The notes: generated by a model not told the origin, from the letters alone. DNA of 64,000 bases from Roseiarcus sp963774195 (GCA_963774195.1 CAVZDY010000001.1:496001-560000); one strand, 5' to 3'; shown: positions 24,388 through 33,372, numbered from the stretch's first letter. A program made the numbers and translations.

Positions 24388-26031
24388 ATGACGCAGACCG
24401 CGCTATCCGCTCTGTCTTCGGAGTTCGCCGCTCAGCGCGACGCCGCCCTCGCCCGTTCCGCTAGCGCCGAATTTTCCACCGACCCCCAGCGCTTTCAGCG
24501 CTTCCACGCCGTTCTCGACGATCTGCTCTACGACTATTCCAAGCAGCGGATCGACGTCGCGGCGCGCGATTTGCTCTTCCGGCTCGCCCGCGCCGCCGAG
24601 GTCCAGGCGAAGCGCGACGCCATGTTCCGCGGCGATCTCGTCAATTCCACCGAGAGACGCGCGGCGCTCCACAGCGCCCTCAGGAATTTCTCCGGCGAGC
24701 CGGTGCTCGTCGACGGTGAGAACGTCATGCCCGAGGTCGAGCGCGAGCGCGCGCGAATGCTCGCGTTCGCCACCGACGTGCGCGACGGACGGCTGCGCGG
24801 GGCGCTCGGCCAGCCCATGACCGACGTCGTCAACATCGGCATCGGCGGCTCCGATCTCGGCCCGGCGATGGCGACGAAGGCGCTCGCACCCTACGGCGCG
24901 GCGAACCTGCGCATGCATTTCGTCTCCAACGTCGACGGCGCCGACATCGGCGATACGCTGCACGGGCTCGACCCGGCCCGCACGCTCTTCATCGTTTCCT
25001 CCAAGACCTTCACGACGCAAGAGACGATGACCAACGCCCGTAGCGCGCGGGCCTGGATCGTCAACGCCCTCGGCGAAGGCGCGGTCCCCGACCATTTCGC
25101 CGCCGTCTCGACGCAGCTCGACAAGGTCGCGGAATTCGGCGTCGAGGCGACGCGGGTGTTCGGCTTCTGGGATTGGGTCGGCGGGCGCTATTCGGTCTGG
25201 TCCAGCATCGGCCTGCCGCTCGCCATCGCCATCGGCGCCGAAGCGTTCCTCGAATTCCTGCACGGCGGTTTCGACGTCGACCGCCATTTCCGTTCGGCGC
25301 CCCTCGAGCAGAACATCCCGGTGCTGATGGGGCTGCTCAGCGTCTGGAACCGCAACGTGCTCGGTTACCCCTCGCACGCGGTAATTCCCTACGACCAGCG
25401 CCTTTCGCGCTTCTCCGCCTACCTCCAGCAATTGCAGATGGAGAGCAACGGCAAGAGCGTGCGCCGCGACGGCTCGCCGGTCGATGAAGAGAGCGGCGCG
25501 GTGATCTGGGGCGAGCCCGGCACCAACGGCCAGCACGCTTTCTTCCAGTTGCTGCACCAGGGCACGGAGATCGTTCCGCTCGATTTCCTCGTCGCGGCGA
25601 CGCCGACCAACGCCGATCCGCACCACCATGAGCTGCTGCTCGCCAATTGCTTCGCGCAAGGCGAAGCGCTGATGCGCGGGCGCACTTCGGCGGAGGCTGA
25701 GGCCATCACGGCCCGCCAGGGCGCGAGCGCCGAGGAGGCCAAGCGGCTCGCCCCGCACAAGACCTTCCCGGGCAGCCGGCCGTCCTCGACCTTCCTCTAC
25801 GCCAAGCTCACGCCACGCATGCTCGGCCGCCTCATCGCGCTCTACGAGCACAAGGTGTTCGTCGAGGCGGCGATCTGGGACATCAACCCGTTCGACCAGT
25901 GGGGCGTCGAGCTAGGCAAGGAGCTCGCCAGCCGCCTCGCGCCGATCGTTGCAGATCCGAAGTCGGACTTGAGCGCGCTCGACGCCTCGACGGCGGGGCT
26001 CATCGCGCATGCGAGGAAGCTGAGGGGCTAG
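24388..26031 (+). CDS. pgi: Glucose-6-phosphate isomerase
   Basis: 547 residues, full length. Interconverts glucose-6-phosphate and fructose-6-phosphate. Signatures: DVVNIGIGGSDLGPAMATKAL, the phosphate-binding SSKTFTTQETMTNA, FWDWVGGRYSVWSSIGLPLAIAIG (first PROSITE-type motif), WGEPGTNGQHAFFQLLHQG with the catalytic Glu and His, and the second motif near the end, VEAAIWDINPFDQWGVELGK. Single gene; downstream is convergent with hicB. Confidence 0.96.
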   Translation: MTQTALSALSSEFAAQRDAALARSASAEFSTDPQRFQRFHAVLDDLLYDYSKQRIDVAARDLLFRLARAAEVQAKRDAMFRGDLVNSTERRAALHSALRNFSGEPVLVDGENVMPEVERERARMLAFATDVRDGRLRGALGQPMTDVVNIGIGGSDLGPAMATKALAPYGAANLRMHFVSNVDGADIGDTLHGLDPARTLFIVSSKTFTTQETMTNARSARAWIVNALGEGAVPDHFAAVSTQLDKVAEFGVEATRVFGFWDWVGGRYSVWSSIGLPLAIAIGAEAFLEFLHGGFDVDRHFRSAPLEQNIPVLMGLLSVWNRNVLGYPSHAVIPYDQRLSRFSAYLQQLQMESNGKSVRRDGSPVDEESGAVIWGEPGTNGQHAFFQLLHQGTEIVPLDFLVAATPTNADPHHHELLLANCFAQGEALMRGRTSAEAEAITARQGASAEEAKRLAPHKTFPGSRPSSTFLYAKLTPRMLGRLIALYEHKVFVEAAIWDINPFDQWGVELGKELASRLAPIVADPKSDLSALDASTAGLIAHARKLRG

Positions 26032-26056
26032 AGCCCCTGGGGGCGTATCGAATCTG

Positions 26057-26464
26057 TCATCCAGACGCCGCGATCTTCTCTCGCGCGGCGCTGGCCAGGA
26101 ATGCAGAGCGAGTGACGCCGCTGCGTTTGGCCGCAGCGTCGATCGCATCGAGCAGTCCTTGATCGATCGAAATATTGGCTTTCACCGACCGGCCGGATTC
26201 GATCACCAACGGCACGGCGAGCAAAATCGCTCCCTCGGCGATCGCAGCTTCTACGTCGGGATCACTGCGCAAGGCTTCGATTGAGCGCGGTTCGGGCGCT
26301 TGGCCGGCAGAGGCGGCGTCGTGAATCCACTCCGCGAGGGCTTCGACGGCATTAGCGTAAGCCTCGTTGTCGTCGGCTCCCATCGCCGTGCAGCCCGGGC
26401 AATCGGGAAATGCGACGCCATAAGCGCCGGGCGCGCCGTCCAAGAGCGCAAAATACCGCTTCAT
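26057..26464 (-). CDS. hicB: HicB-type antitoxin
   Basis: 135 residues. The N-terminal partially degraded RNase-H-like domain has the HicB pattern AYGVAFPDCPGCTAMGADDNEAYANAVEAL; the C-terminal part (VKANISIDQGLLDAIDAAAKRSGVTRSAFLASAAREKI) is a ribbon-helix-helix DNA-binding segment for operon autoregulation. It follows hicA by 12 bp on the same strand. Confidence 0.88.
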   Translation of the reverse strand: MKRYFALLDGAPGAYGVAFPDCPGCTAMGADDNEAYANAVEALAEWIHDAASAGQAPEPRSIEALRSDPDVEAAIAEGAILLAVPLVIESGRSVKANISIDQGLLDAIDAAAKRSGVTRSAFLASAAREKIAASG

Positions 26465-26476
26465 ATCGAATCCCTC

Positions 26477-26668
26477 TCACCAGCCCGCCGCTTTGGCGAT
26501 GCTGCGAGCGACCCCGACGGTGACGACGTTATGGCGCGGAACCATGATTTTCACGCCAGGCCGGTCGGGGTGAGCGAACTTGTCGTGCTTGGCTCCGGGT
26601 TCCGAGATCCACCCCTCCCGCATCAAACGAGCAACGATCTTGCTGCGATTTGTTTCTGGAGTCGCCAC
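26477..26668 (-). CDS. hicA: HicA-type mRNA interferase toxin
   Basis: 63 residues, the size of HicA toxins, which have a double-stranded-RNA-binding-like fold and cleave mRNA. The pattern SKIVARLMREGWISEPGAKHDKFAHPDRPG with a catalytic histidine in KHDKFAHP, then VPRHNVVTVGVARSIAKAAGW, fits the family. It is upstream of hicB in the standard toxin-first order. AT-rich sequence upstream (26670-26705) probably holds the promoter. Confidence 0.85.
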   Translation of the reverse strand: MATPETNRSKIVARLMREGWISEPGAKHDKFAHPDRPGVKIMVPRHNVVTVGVARSIAKAAGW

Positions 26669-26721
26669 GGACGCTCATATTTTTGCGCAAATATATGCGC
26701 ATTGAACGATTTCCAGTCAAG

Positions 26722-28554
26722 TCACCCCACCCGCCGCGTCGCCTCCCTCAGCCACGCGCGCGTCTCCGGCTCGACGAGCGGCAGCAGGAGCTGTCGCGTC
26801 TGGGCGTGATAGGCGTTCAGCCACCCCAACTCGTCCTTATCCAACAGCTTCGACTCGATCAGGCGTTGGTCGATCGGCGCAAAGGAGATCGTCTCGAAGC
26901 CCAGCATCTTGCGCTCGCCGCCCGGAATCGGCCGCTCCTCGACGACGACGAGGTTCTCGATGCGGATGCCGAACTTCTCCGGCGCGTAATAGCCCGGCTC
27001 GTTCGAAATGATCATGCCCGGCGTAAGCGCTGTCGTCCCTGTTTTGGCGATGCGCTGCGGTCCTTCATGGACCGAGAGATAGGCGCCGACGCCGTGGCCC
27101 GTGCCGTGATCGAAGTCGAGGCCGGCGCGCCATAGCGCCTGACGCGCCAGCGCGTCGATCTGCGCCCCGCTCGTCCCAGGCGGGAAAACCGCCCGCGCGA
27201 TGGCGATATGGCCTTTGAGGACGCGGGTGAAGCGGTCCCGCATCTCCGCGCTCGGCCGGCCGACCACCATCGTGCGGGTGATGTCGGTGGTGCCGTCCTC
27301 GTATTGCGCGCCGCTGTCGATGAGGAAAATGCCGCGGCCGATCTTGAGGTCCGACCCCTCGCTGACCCGATAGTGCGGGATCGCGGCGTGCGGCCCGGCG
27401 GCCGAAATTGACGGGAACGAAACGTCCTTGAGCGCGCCGGTGTCGCGGCGGAACGTCTCCAACGCCGCCGCGGCGGCGATCTCGGTCAGCTTGCCCTTCG
27501 GCGCTTCACGGTCGAACCAGGCGAGGAAATTGGCCATCGCCGCGCCATCGCGAATATGCGCAGCGCGCGCACCGGCCAGCTCCGCCTTGTTCTTGGCGGC
27601 CTTCATCAGCGTGATCGGATCGGGCCCTACGGTCGCGGCGCCGCCCGCCGCCTCGAGCGCCTGGCTAAGACGAGCCGGCGCCGTCGCGGCGTCGAAGGCG
27701 ACGCGCTTCCCCTTGGCGCCGAGATCGCCGACGAACCCGACCAGCCGACCCGGCTCCTCGATATCGGCGAGCTCCGCGAGCTTCGCGCGGACCGCGTTCG
27801 ACAGTTTGCGCGCGTCGATGAACAAAGTCGGCCGCCCCTCGCGCGGCAGATAGGCGAAGCTCAGCGGCAAGGGCGTATGGGCGACGTCGGAGCCGCGAAG
27901 GTTGAACAGCCAGGCGACATTGTGCGCGTCGCTGATGACGAGCCCCTCGTTCGCGCCAAGCGCAGCGCGGGCGCGCGCGATCTTCGCGGCGGCGCTTTCC
28001 CCGGCGAGGCGCGGGCGGCGCTCGCTGACGGCGCCGATCGGCGGCGCTGGCCGATCGAGCCAGATGGCGTCGATCGGGTTCGTTTCAAGGGCGACGAGCT
28101 CGCCGCCAGCGGCCCGGCAAGCCTTGCTCAGGCGCTCCACCATGTCGGGCGTGTGCAGCCAGGGATCATAGCCGACCCGCGCGCCGGACCTGAGGTTGGC
28201 CTCCAACCACGCCGACGGCGGCTCGTCGACGACATGGCGAACCGTGAACACCGAGCCATCCACTTGCGCCGGCGCCTGGACGGTGTAGCGCCCGTCGACG
28301 AACAACGCCGCTTTGTCTTGAAGGACGATGGCGAGACCGGCCGAGCCGGAGAAGCCGGTCAGCCACAGCAGCCGCTCGGCGCTCGCCGGCACATATTCGT
28401 TCTGATGCTCGTCGGCGCGAGGCGTGACGAAACCGGCCAGGCCGCGCGCCGCAAGTTCCGCGCGCAACGCCTTCGCGCGCTCGACGCCATGCGCGGGTCC
28501 GCCGATTTCGGCGAAGCTCTGGTAGACGCTCTCGAAGCTGCCGGCCGACGTCAT
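26722..28554 (-). CDS. pepP: Xaa-Pro aminopeptidase (M24 family, three-domain form)
   Basis: 610 residues. Removes an N-terminal residue preceding proline; two N-terminal creatinase-like domains precede the M24 pita-bread domain. Metal ligands are visible: Asp in DSGAQYEDGTTDITRT (two), His in DHGTGHGVGAYLSVHEGP, Glu in ISNEPGYY and Glu in IRIENLVVVEE. The length matches the long bacterial and eukaryotic APP1 type. It follows hpt with almost no gap; ATG 28554 avoids overlap with the hpt stop, the alternative GTG 28560 overlaps it. Gene symbol is by function and tentative. Confidence 0.88.
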   Translation of the reverse strand: MTSAGSFESVYQSFAEIGGPAHGVERAKALRAELAARGLAGFVTPRADEHQNEYVPASAERLLWLTGFSGSAGLAIVLQDKAALFVDGRYTVQAPAQVDGSVFTVRHVVDEPPSAWLEANLRSGARVGYDPWLHTPDMVERLSKACRAAGGELVALETNPIDAIWLDRPAPPIGAVSERRPRLAGESAAAKIARARAALGANEGLVISDAHNVAWLFNLRGSDVAHTPLPLSFAYLPREGRPTLFIDARKLSNAVRAKLAELADIEEPGRLVGFVGDLGAKGKRVAFDAATAPARLSQALEAAGGAATVGPDPITLMKAAKNKAELAGARAAHIRDGAAMANFLAWFDREAPKGKLTEIAAAAALETFRRDTGALKDVSFPSISAAGPHAAIPHYRVSEGSDLKIGRGIFLIDSGAQYEDGTTDITRTMVVGRPSAEMRDRFTRVLKGHIAIARAVFPPGTSGAQIDALARQALWRAGLDFDHGTGHGVGAYLSVHEGPQRIAKTGTTALTPGMIISNEPGYYAPEKFGIRIENLVVVEERPIPGGERKMLGFETISFAPIDQRLIESKLLDKDELGWLNAYHAQTRQLLLPLVEPETRAWLREATRRVG

Positions 28555-28556
28555 CG

Positions 28557-29105
28557 TCACTTCAACTCGTCCTTGGTGACGACGTGCCCGATGAACGGCA
28601 GTTCGCGATAGGAATGGGCGACGTCCATGCCATAGCCGACGACGAACAGGTCCGGGCAGTCGAAACCGACGAAATCGGCCTGGACCGGCACCTCGCGCTT
28701 GCCGCGCTTCTCGAGCAGCGTGCAGACCAGCACGCGCCGCGCGCCGCGCGCCGCCAACAGGTCCTTGGCGAAGGCCAGCGTGCGGCCTGATTCGAGGATG
28801 TCGTCGATCAGGACAACGTCGCGATCCTTCACCGAGGATTCGATGTCGCGCAGGATCGTGACCGTGCCCGAGGAAACGGTTGCCTCGCGGTAGCTCGAGA
28901 GGTGGAAGAATTCGACGTGCGGCTCCAGGCCGACCCGATGCATCGCGCGCAGGAGATCGGCCGCGAACATGAACGACCCTTTGAGGATCGCCACGACCAG
29001 AAGGTCCTTTGGCTCCGTCGCCGCGACCTCCTTGGCGAGCTCCATCGTCCGCTCGGCAATCACCGCTTCGTTGAACAACACCTCGACTTGACGCTCGCCG
29101 CTCAT
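28557..29105 (-). CDS. hpt: Hypoxanthine phosphoribosyltransferase
   Basis: 182 residues. Converts hypoxanthine or guanine with PRPP to IMP or GMP (purine salvage). The PRPP loop is VVLIDDILESGRTLAFAKDLL (about 98-118), preceded by VVAILKGSFMFAADLLRAM and followed by the purine-binding FVGFDCPDLFVVGYGMD. Starts within the last four bases of the zinc-ribbon gene (ATGA overlap) and ends two bases before pepP, so the three genes are one transcription unit. Confidence 0.94.
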   Translation of the reverse strand: MSGERQVEVLFNEAVIAERTMELAKEVAATEPKDLLVVAILKGSFMFAADLLRAMHRVGLEPHVEFFHLSSYREATVSSGTVTILRDIESSVKDRDVVLIDDILESGRTLAFAKDLLAARGARRVLVCTLLEKRGKREVPVQADFVGFDCPDLFVVGYGMDVAHSYRELPFIGHVVTKDELK

Positions 29106-29779
29106 GATCCCTCCGGGTTCACGGCAATCTTATCCCCCGGCGCGAAGAATTTCACCAGCGCGTCTTTCGCCCCTTCCGGCGGCGCGGCAAGGCGGGCCGC
29201 GAAAGAAACGCGCTCACGCGGCCCCAGCACATCCTTGGGCGCGCGCGTCGTCCAGACATAGAGTTCACGCGCGTCGGCCCCGCGTAGCGCGATCCGCAAC
29301 GCCGGCGCGCGCGTCTGTTTCTCACGCAGGTTGGCGACGGCCCCTTCGACGACCAGCGTCGTGGCGCCCCCGCTCTGCTCGAGCCGCGCCCGCACGTCCT
29401 CGATCGCCAACCCCTTGAGATTGACGGGAAGGCCGATCGCCGCATAGGCGCCGACGGTGAGCGGCGCCGCGGCGACGATCGCCTGCCGAGCGCCAATGGC
29501 GGTCATCGCCGCCGCAAGCGCGCCAACCACTGCGAGCGGCGCGGCGAGCCTGCGCGCAAGGTTCGACAGGCGGCTTGGGCGAGCGGACGGAGCGCGCGGC
29601 GGCGCCCGTTCAAGGCGCGCCCCGCCGCGCGTCGAGACGACAGCAGCGGTGAGGGTCTCGCGCCAGTTGAGACGCCAGGTTTCGCCGCATTGCGAGCAGC
29701 GAAAATTGCGTCCCCCCTCCCCGATGATCTCGTCGGGAATGTGGTATGAACTGGCGCAGGTTCTGCAAACGACGAACAT
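29102..29779 (-). CDS. MJ0042-type zinc-ribbon membrane protein
   Basis: 225 residues. The N-terminal zinc ribbon has two CxxC pairs (VCRTCASSYHIPDE and FRCSQCGETW) within the first 35 residues; a membrane segment follows at about 88-112 (LAVVGALAAAMTAIGARQAIVAA), then a DUF3426-like extracellular domain. ATG 29779 places the zinc ribbon at the very N-terminus; a start at 29836 adds an unlike 19-residue tail. Divergent from ftsE, the usual arrangement in Hyphomicrobiales. Function unknown; the perfect CtrA-type site at 29839-29853 lies in the shared promoter region. Confidence 0.82.
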   Translation of the reverse strand: MFVVCRTCASSYHIPDEIIGEGGRNFRCSQCGETWRLNWRETLTAAVVSTRGGARLERAPPRAPSARPSRLSNLARRLAAPLAVVGALAAAMTAIGARQAIVAAAPLTVGAYAAIGLPVNLKGLAIEDVRARLEQSGGATTLVVEGAVANLREKQTRAPALRIALRGADARELYVWTTRAPKDVLGPRERVSFAARLAAPPEGAKDALVKFFAPGDKIAVNPEGS

Positions 29780-29838
29780 CAGCAAATCAGCCCGCCCCAA
29801 CGGCGCTTGTAAGGATTGGCATTTGGTTGCGTTCATGG

Positions 29839-29853
29839 TTAAGGCGGCGTTAA
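29839..29853. promoter_or_regulatory. CtrA-type binding site upstream of ftsE
   Basis: TTAAGGCGGCGTTAA, an exact TTAA-N7-TTAA match to the CtrA full-site consensus, 18 bp before the ftsE start and 59 bp upstream of the divergent zinc-ribbon start. At this GC content such a match is rare by chance. Confidence 0.65.
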
Positions 29854-29871
29854 GCGCACATCCGCAGAGGC

Positions 29872-30552
29872 TTGTCGTTGCTACGCTTTGAGAATGTCGG
29901 CCTGCGCTACGGCATCGGACCCGAGGTCGTGCGCGACCTCAACTTTGAGATCGCCCCGCAGACCTTTCAGTTCCTGACCGGGCCCTCCGGCGCGGGCAAG
30001 ACGACGATGCTGAAGCTGATGCTGTTGTCGCTGCGGCCGACGCGGGGCACGATTCGCATCTTCGGCGAGGACGCCGCCTCGCTCGACAAGGACGCGATCA
30101 CCGCACTCAGGCGGCGCATCGGCGTCGTATTCCAGGATTTCCGCCTGCTCGATCATCTCACGACCTATGAAAACGTCGCCCTGCCGCTGCGCGTCATGGG
30201 GCGCGACGAGGGCGGCTATCGGGCGGAGGTGGTCGAACTGTTGCGCTGGGTCGGCCTCGGCGATCGGATGAACGCCTTGCCGCCGGTCCTCTCGGGCGGC
30301 GAGAAGCAGCGCGCGGCGATCGCCCGCGCGCTGATCGTGCGTCCCGAGCTGCTGCTGGCGGACGAACCGACCGGCAACGTCGATCCGTCGCTGGCGCGCC
30401 GGCTGCTGCGGCTGTTCGTCGAATTACACAAATCCGGCACTGCAGTCGTCATCGCGACCCACGATCTGACGTTGATGGATCAATTCGGCTACGCTCGCCG
30501 CCTTGTCGTCGGCGACGGGCAATTGCGCATCTTCGAGGGCGAAGAGCCGTGA
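29872..30552 (+). CDS. ftsE: Cell division ATP-binding protein FtsE
   Basis: 226 residues. Cytoplasmic ATPase of the FtsEX complex, which controls septal peptidoglycan hydrolases. Motifs: GPSGAGKTTMLKLML (Walker A, about 40), VVFQDFRLLDHLTTYENV (Q-loop), LSGGEKQRAAIARAL (signature), LLLADEPTGNVDPSLA (Walker B) and ATHDLTLMDQF (H-loop). TTG start with AGAGG upstream; no ATG is available near the proper N-terminus. Overlaps ftsX by four bases (GTGA). Confidence 0.95.
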   Translation: MSLLRFENVGLRYGIGPEVVRDLNFEIAPQTFQFLTGPSGAGKTTMLKLMLLSLRPTRGTIRIFGEDAASLDKDAITALRRRIGVVFQDFRLLDHLTTYENVALPLRVMGRDEGGYRAEVVELLRWVGLGDRMNALPPVLSGGEKQRAAIARALIVRPELLLADEPTGNVDPSLARRLLRLFVELHKSGTAVVIATHDLTLMDQFGYARRLVVGDGQLRIFEGEEP

Positions 30553-31490
30553 CGGATACGTCCTTGCCGGGAGTTCCCCAGGATTCGCAGCTCAAGCGGG
30601 ACATGCCGCTCGTGCCGCCCAATTCGATCGCCGGTCGCGCGCTGATCGTCGTGATCGCGATCATGACTTTTCTGGCCTGCCTAACCGCCGGCGGCGCGAT
30701 CCTCGTCGCCGAGGCCTCCGAGGGCTGGCGCTCCGATGTATCCCGCGACGTGACGATCCAGGTGAAGCCGCGACCCGGCGAGGACGTAGAGGCGGCCGTC
30801 GCGACCGCCGCCGACGTCGCCACGAAGGCGCCTGGCGTCGCCGACGTTCACCCCTACAGCAAAGCTGAATCAGAGAAACTGCTCGCCCCCTGGCTCGGCG
30901 AGGGCTTCGATCTCGGGCAATTGCCGGTTCCGCGTCTCGTCATCGTCCATATGCAGAGCGCGCACCGCGACGACTTGCAGCCGTTGCGTGACGCGCTCGC
31001 CGCCGGCGCGCCGGACGCGAGCCTCGATGACCACCGCCTCTGGCTGTCGCGACTCGACACGATGGCGAACGCCGTCGTCGTCTTCGCCGCCGCTCTCTTC
31101 GCGTTGATGATCGTCGCAATGGCGACGGCGATCGGCTTTGCGACGCGCGGCGCGATGGCGGGCGCGCGCGAGATCATCGAGGTGCTGCATTTCGTCGGGG
31201 CGGCGGATTCCTATGTCGCGCGGCAATTCCAGGGCCATTTCCTGCGGCTCGGCCTCAAAGGGGCCGGGATCGGCGGCGCCGCTGCAACGATGTTCTTCGC
31301 TCTTGGCGCGCTCATCTCCAGCTGGAGCACGCGGTCGACGGGCGGGGAGGAGATCAGCTCGCTGTTCGGCGCCTTCCGGCTCGGCGCCTTCGGCTATTTC
31401 GCGATTTTTCTCGTCTGCCTTGCGATTGCGGGGCTCACCGGCTTCCTTTCCCGGCAAATCGTATTCAGGCAATTGCGAGGCCTGCTATAA
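30549..31490 (+). CDS. ftsX: Cell division protein FtsX
   Basis: 313 residues. Membrane partner of FtsE: a cytoplasmic N-terminus, TM1 at about 28-50 (ALIVVIAIMTFLACLTAGGAIL), a periplasmic domain (about 50-170), then three TM segments in the C-terminal half (MANAVVVFAAALFALMIVAMAT, the IGGAAATMFFALGALI region, and FGYFAIFLVCLAIAGLTGFL). The periplasmic loop would contact amidase activators. GTG start overlaps the ftsE stop (GTGA). Confidence 0.93.
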   Translation: MTDTSLPGVPQDSQLKRDMPLVPPNSIAGRALIVVIAIMTFLACLTAGGAILVAEASEGWRSDVSRDVTIQVKPRPGEDVEAAVATAADVATKAPGVADVHPYSKAESEKLLAPWLGEGFDLGQLPVPRLVIVHMQSAHRDDLQPLRDALAAGAPDASLDDHRLWLSRLDTMANAVVVFAAALFALMIVAMATAIGFATRGAMAGAREIIEVLHFVGAADSYVARQFQGHFLRLGLKGAGIGGAAATMFFALGALISSWSTRSTGGEEISSLFGAFRLGAFGYFAIFLVCLAIAGLTGFLSRQIVFRQLRGLL

Positions 31491-31521
31491 GCGCTGCCCG
31501 CATCCCTTTTGACGGACCGCC

Positions 31522-32322
31522 ATGATCAGGTTGCGCTCGCTCGTCTTCAATCTCGCCTTTTACGTCAATCTGATCGTGCTGATGATCATCGGCCTGCCGA
31601 TGGTTCTGTTCGGCCGTCACGGCGTCTTCGCGCTCGCCCGCCTATGGGGAAAGATCTCCGTCTGGCTGCTCGAGGCGATCTGCGGCCTGCGCGTCGAATT
31701 CCGCGGCCTCGAGAACATTCCCAAGGGCGGCTACATCCTCGCCTCGAAGCACCAATCCTTCCTCGAGACCTTCGCGCTGCTCGAGCACGCGCCTGACTTT
31801 GCGATCGTGCTGAAGAAGCAGCTCGTCTACATCCCCTTCTTCGGTCTCTATCTCGTCGCGGCGCGTCAGATCGCGATCGATCGCAGCCGCGGCCGCAATG
31901 CGCTCGCGCAGATCATCGCCCAAGCCGGAACTGTGATTCGCGGCGGTCGCCAGACGATCATCTACCCCGAAGGCACCCGCCGGCCGCCGGGCGCGCCGCC
32001 GCGTTACAAGCAGGGTGTCGCCGCTCTCTACGCCGCCACCGAGGCCCCCTGTCTGCCGGTCGCGTTGAATACCGGGCTTTTCTGGGGGCGACGCGGCTTC
32101 ACCCGCCGCCCCGGCGTCGCGGTGATCGAATATCTGCCGCCGATCGCGCCGGGCCTGACGCGCGAGGCCTTCGCCGAGCGGCTGGAGACGACGATGGAGA
32201 GCGCCTGCGCCCGGCTCAATGCGGAGGCCGTCGCCGCCAATCCGTCGCTCGCGCCAATCCTGGCCGCGGGCGCGGCCACGGTCGACGAACCGAGAGTCGT
32301 CGCCCGCCCGCGCGAGGCTTGA
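31522..32322 (+). CDS. plsC: 1-acyl-sn-glycerol-3-phosphate acyltransferase
   Basis: 266 residues. Acylates lysophosphatidic acid in phospholipid synthesis at the inner membrane. An N-terminal hydrophobic segment (FNLAFYVNLIVLMIIGLPMVLF) is followed by acyltransferase block I, ILASKHQSFLETFAL, block II (AARQIAIDRSRGRNAL), and block III, IIYPEGTRRPPG. Block I reads HQSFLE: the usual H-x4-D has Glu at the Asp position, a conservative change shared by few members. Located 31 bp after ftsX, as in related genomes. Confidence 0.9.
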   Translation: MIRLRSLVFNLAFYVNLIVLMIIGLPMVLFGRHGVFALARLWGKISVWLLEAICGLRVEFRGLENIPKGGYILASKHQSFLETFALLEHAPDFAIVLKKQLVYIPFFGLYLVAARQIAIDRSRGRNALAQIIAQAGTVIRGGRQTIIYPEGTRRPPGAPPRYKQGVAALYAATEAPCLPVALNTGLFWGRRGFTRRPGVAVIEYLPPIAPGLTREAFAERLETTMESACARLNAEAVAANPSLAPILAAGAATVDEPRVVARPREA

Positions 32323-32367
32323 CGAAGCGTTCGTTTCTGTTCTACTTCTGTTCCCACGCCGCACAGC

Positions 32368-32841
32368 ATGGGACCATCCTCGATGGAAGCGCTCCTCGAC
32401 GTCGTTTCGCCCGGCCCCGACGGATCGCTCGACCCGGAGCCCTGGCCTGAACCCGCGCCGTCGCCCGCCGTTTTGGTCGCCGAAGCCGACAGCGAGCCGC
32501 TCGCATCGCTGCGCGGCGATACGCTATCGCCGCGCTTTTCCTCCTGGCGCGGCGCATCGGGACGCCGCTACATCGTTTCGGTCTATGATGGCTCGGCGTG
32601 CCCCGCCTATTGCGACGCGGTGCTGATCGCCGTCGCTGTCGCTGCGAACGGCCGGCGCCGGGCTTTGGCGCTTGCGGATACTGGCGTCTTTCCCGAACCG
32701 GTGATCGCGCGCTTTCGCTCGTCGGCGCCGGCTGGCGAACGGGTCGAGTTCCATCTGCATCTGCTGGCGACATCGTCGGCCGAGCGGCGCGCTGCCCTGG
32801 AAGACCTTGCAGCCGCCGTTCCCTACGCCGCGCGGAGCTGA
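32368..32841 (+). CDS. Conserved protein of unknown function
   Basis: 157 residues, no signal peptide or membrane segment. The first 45 residues are rich in Pro, Glu and Asp; the rest (SWRGASGRRYIVSVYDGSACPAYCDAVLIAVAV, and RFRSSAPAGERVEFHLHLLATSSAERRAALEDL) reads like one compact alpha/beta domain. Similar small proteins sit beside plsC and the ChaC-like gene in Hyphomicrobiales; no function assigned. ATG 32368 or the internal ATG 32383 could be the start. Its 3' end overlaps the convergent gene by 19 bp. Confidence 0.6.
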   Translation: MGPSSMEALLDVVSPGPDGSLDPEPWPEPAPSPAVLVAEADSEPLASLRGDTLSPRFSSWRGASGRRYIVSVYDGSACPAYCDAVLIAVAVAANGRRRALALADTGVFPEPVIARFRSSAPAGERVEFHLHLLATSSAERRAALEDLAAAVPYAARS

Positions 32842-33368
32842 GCGCTCAGCCACTCGAGCTCGTTGTCGACGATGCCGAGTTCGCGCAGATGGTCGCGGGT
32901 GTTGAGCACATATTCGTCGTTCTCGCCGGACTTTCCGATGCCCTGGCGCACCAGCTTCAGCAAGGCGCCGCGCTCCATCGGCGGGGCGTATTGGCCGTGG
33001 GCGCGGTCGGCGACATACGCCAGCGCCTGAACATGTCTGCCGTCGGCGAGCTCGATCGGCAAAGTGCGCTCGATGTAGACGGCCGTCACGAGCTCACGCT
33101 CGCGCAAATAGCGCACCGTCGCCTCATGCAGCGCCGCATCGACGCGGAACCCGACGCCGTGGCAGGCGCCGCCGCAGTCGAGCCCGAGCACCAGCCCTGG
33201 ACGCTCCACCGTGCCGCGATAGACATGCGAATAGACGCAGAGTCTCCGCCGCCAGCCGCGCAGCAGCGCCTTGTGCCGATCGACGAAGACGAAGCCAGGC
33301 TTCCACATCAGCGAGCCGTATCCGAACACCCAGAGGTCTTGCGGGCTATCGGCCGTTCGGCGCGTCAT
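32823..33368 (-). CDS. ChaC-like gamma-glutamylcyclotransferase
   Basis: 181 residues. The substrate-loop motif LWVFGYGSLMWKPGF at the N-terminus and the YRGTVERPGLVLGLDCGG segment identify the ChaC/GGCT fold, which releases 5-oxoproline from glutathione or gamma-glutamyl peptides. The catalytic Glu is probably in RYLRERELV. ATG 33368 gives the typical start. It is 4 bp downstream of the tyrC stop on the same strand, so it may belong to that operon. Confidence 0.85.
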   Translation of the reverse strand: MTRRTADSPQDLWVFGYGSLMWKPGFVFVDRHKALLRGWRRRLCVYSHVYRGTVERPGLVLGLDCGGACHGVGFRVDAALHEATVRYLRERELVTAVYIERTLPIELADGRHVQALAYVADRAHGQYAPPMERGALLKLVRQGIGKSGENDEYVLNTRDHLRELGIVDNELEWLSAQLRAA

Positions 33369-33372
33369 CGTC

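Noticed and set aside
26024..26040. GGGGCTAGAGCCCC hairpin at the pgi stop as a terminator
   Set aside because: The stem overlaps the stop codon and there is no T-run; too weak to list as a terminator.
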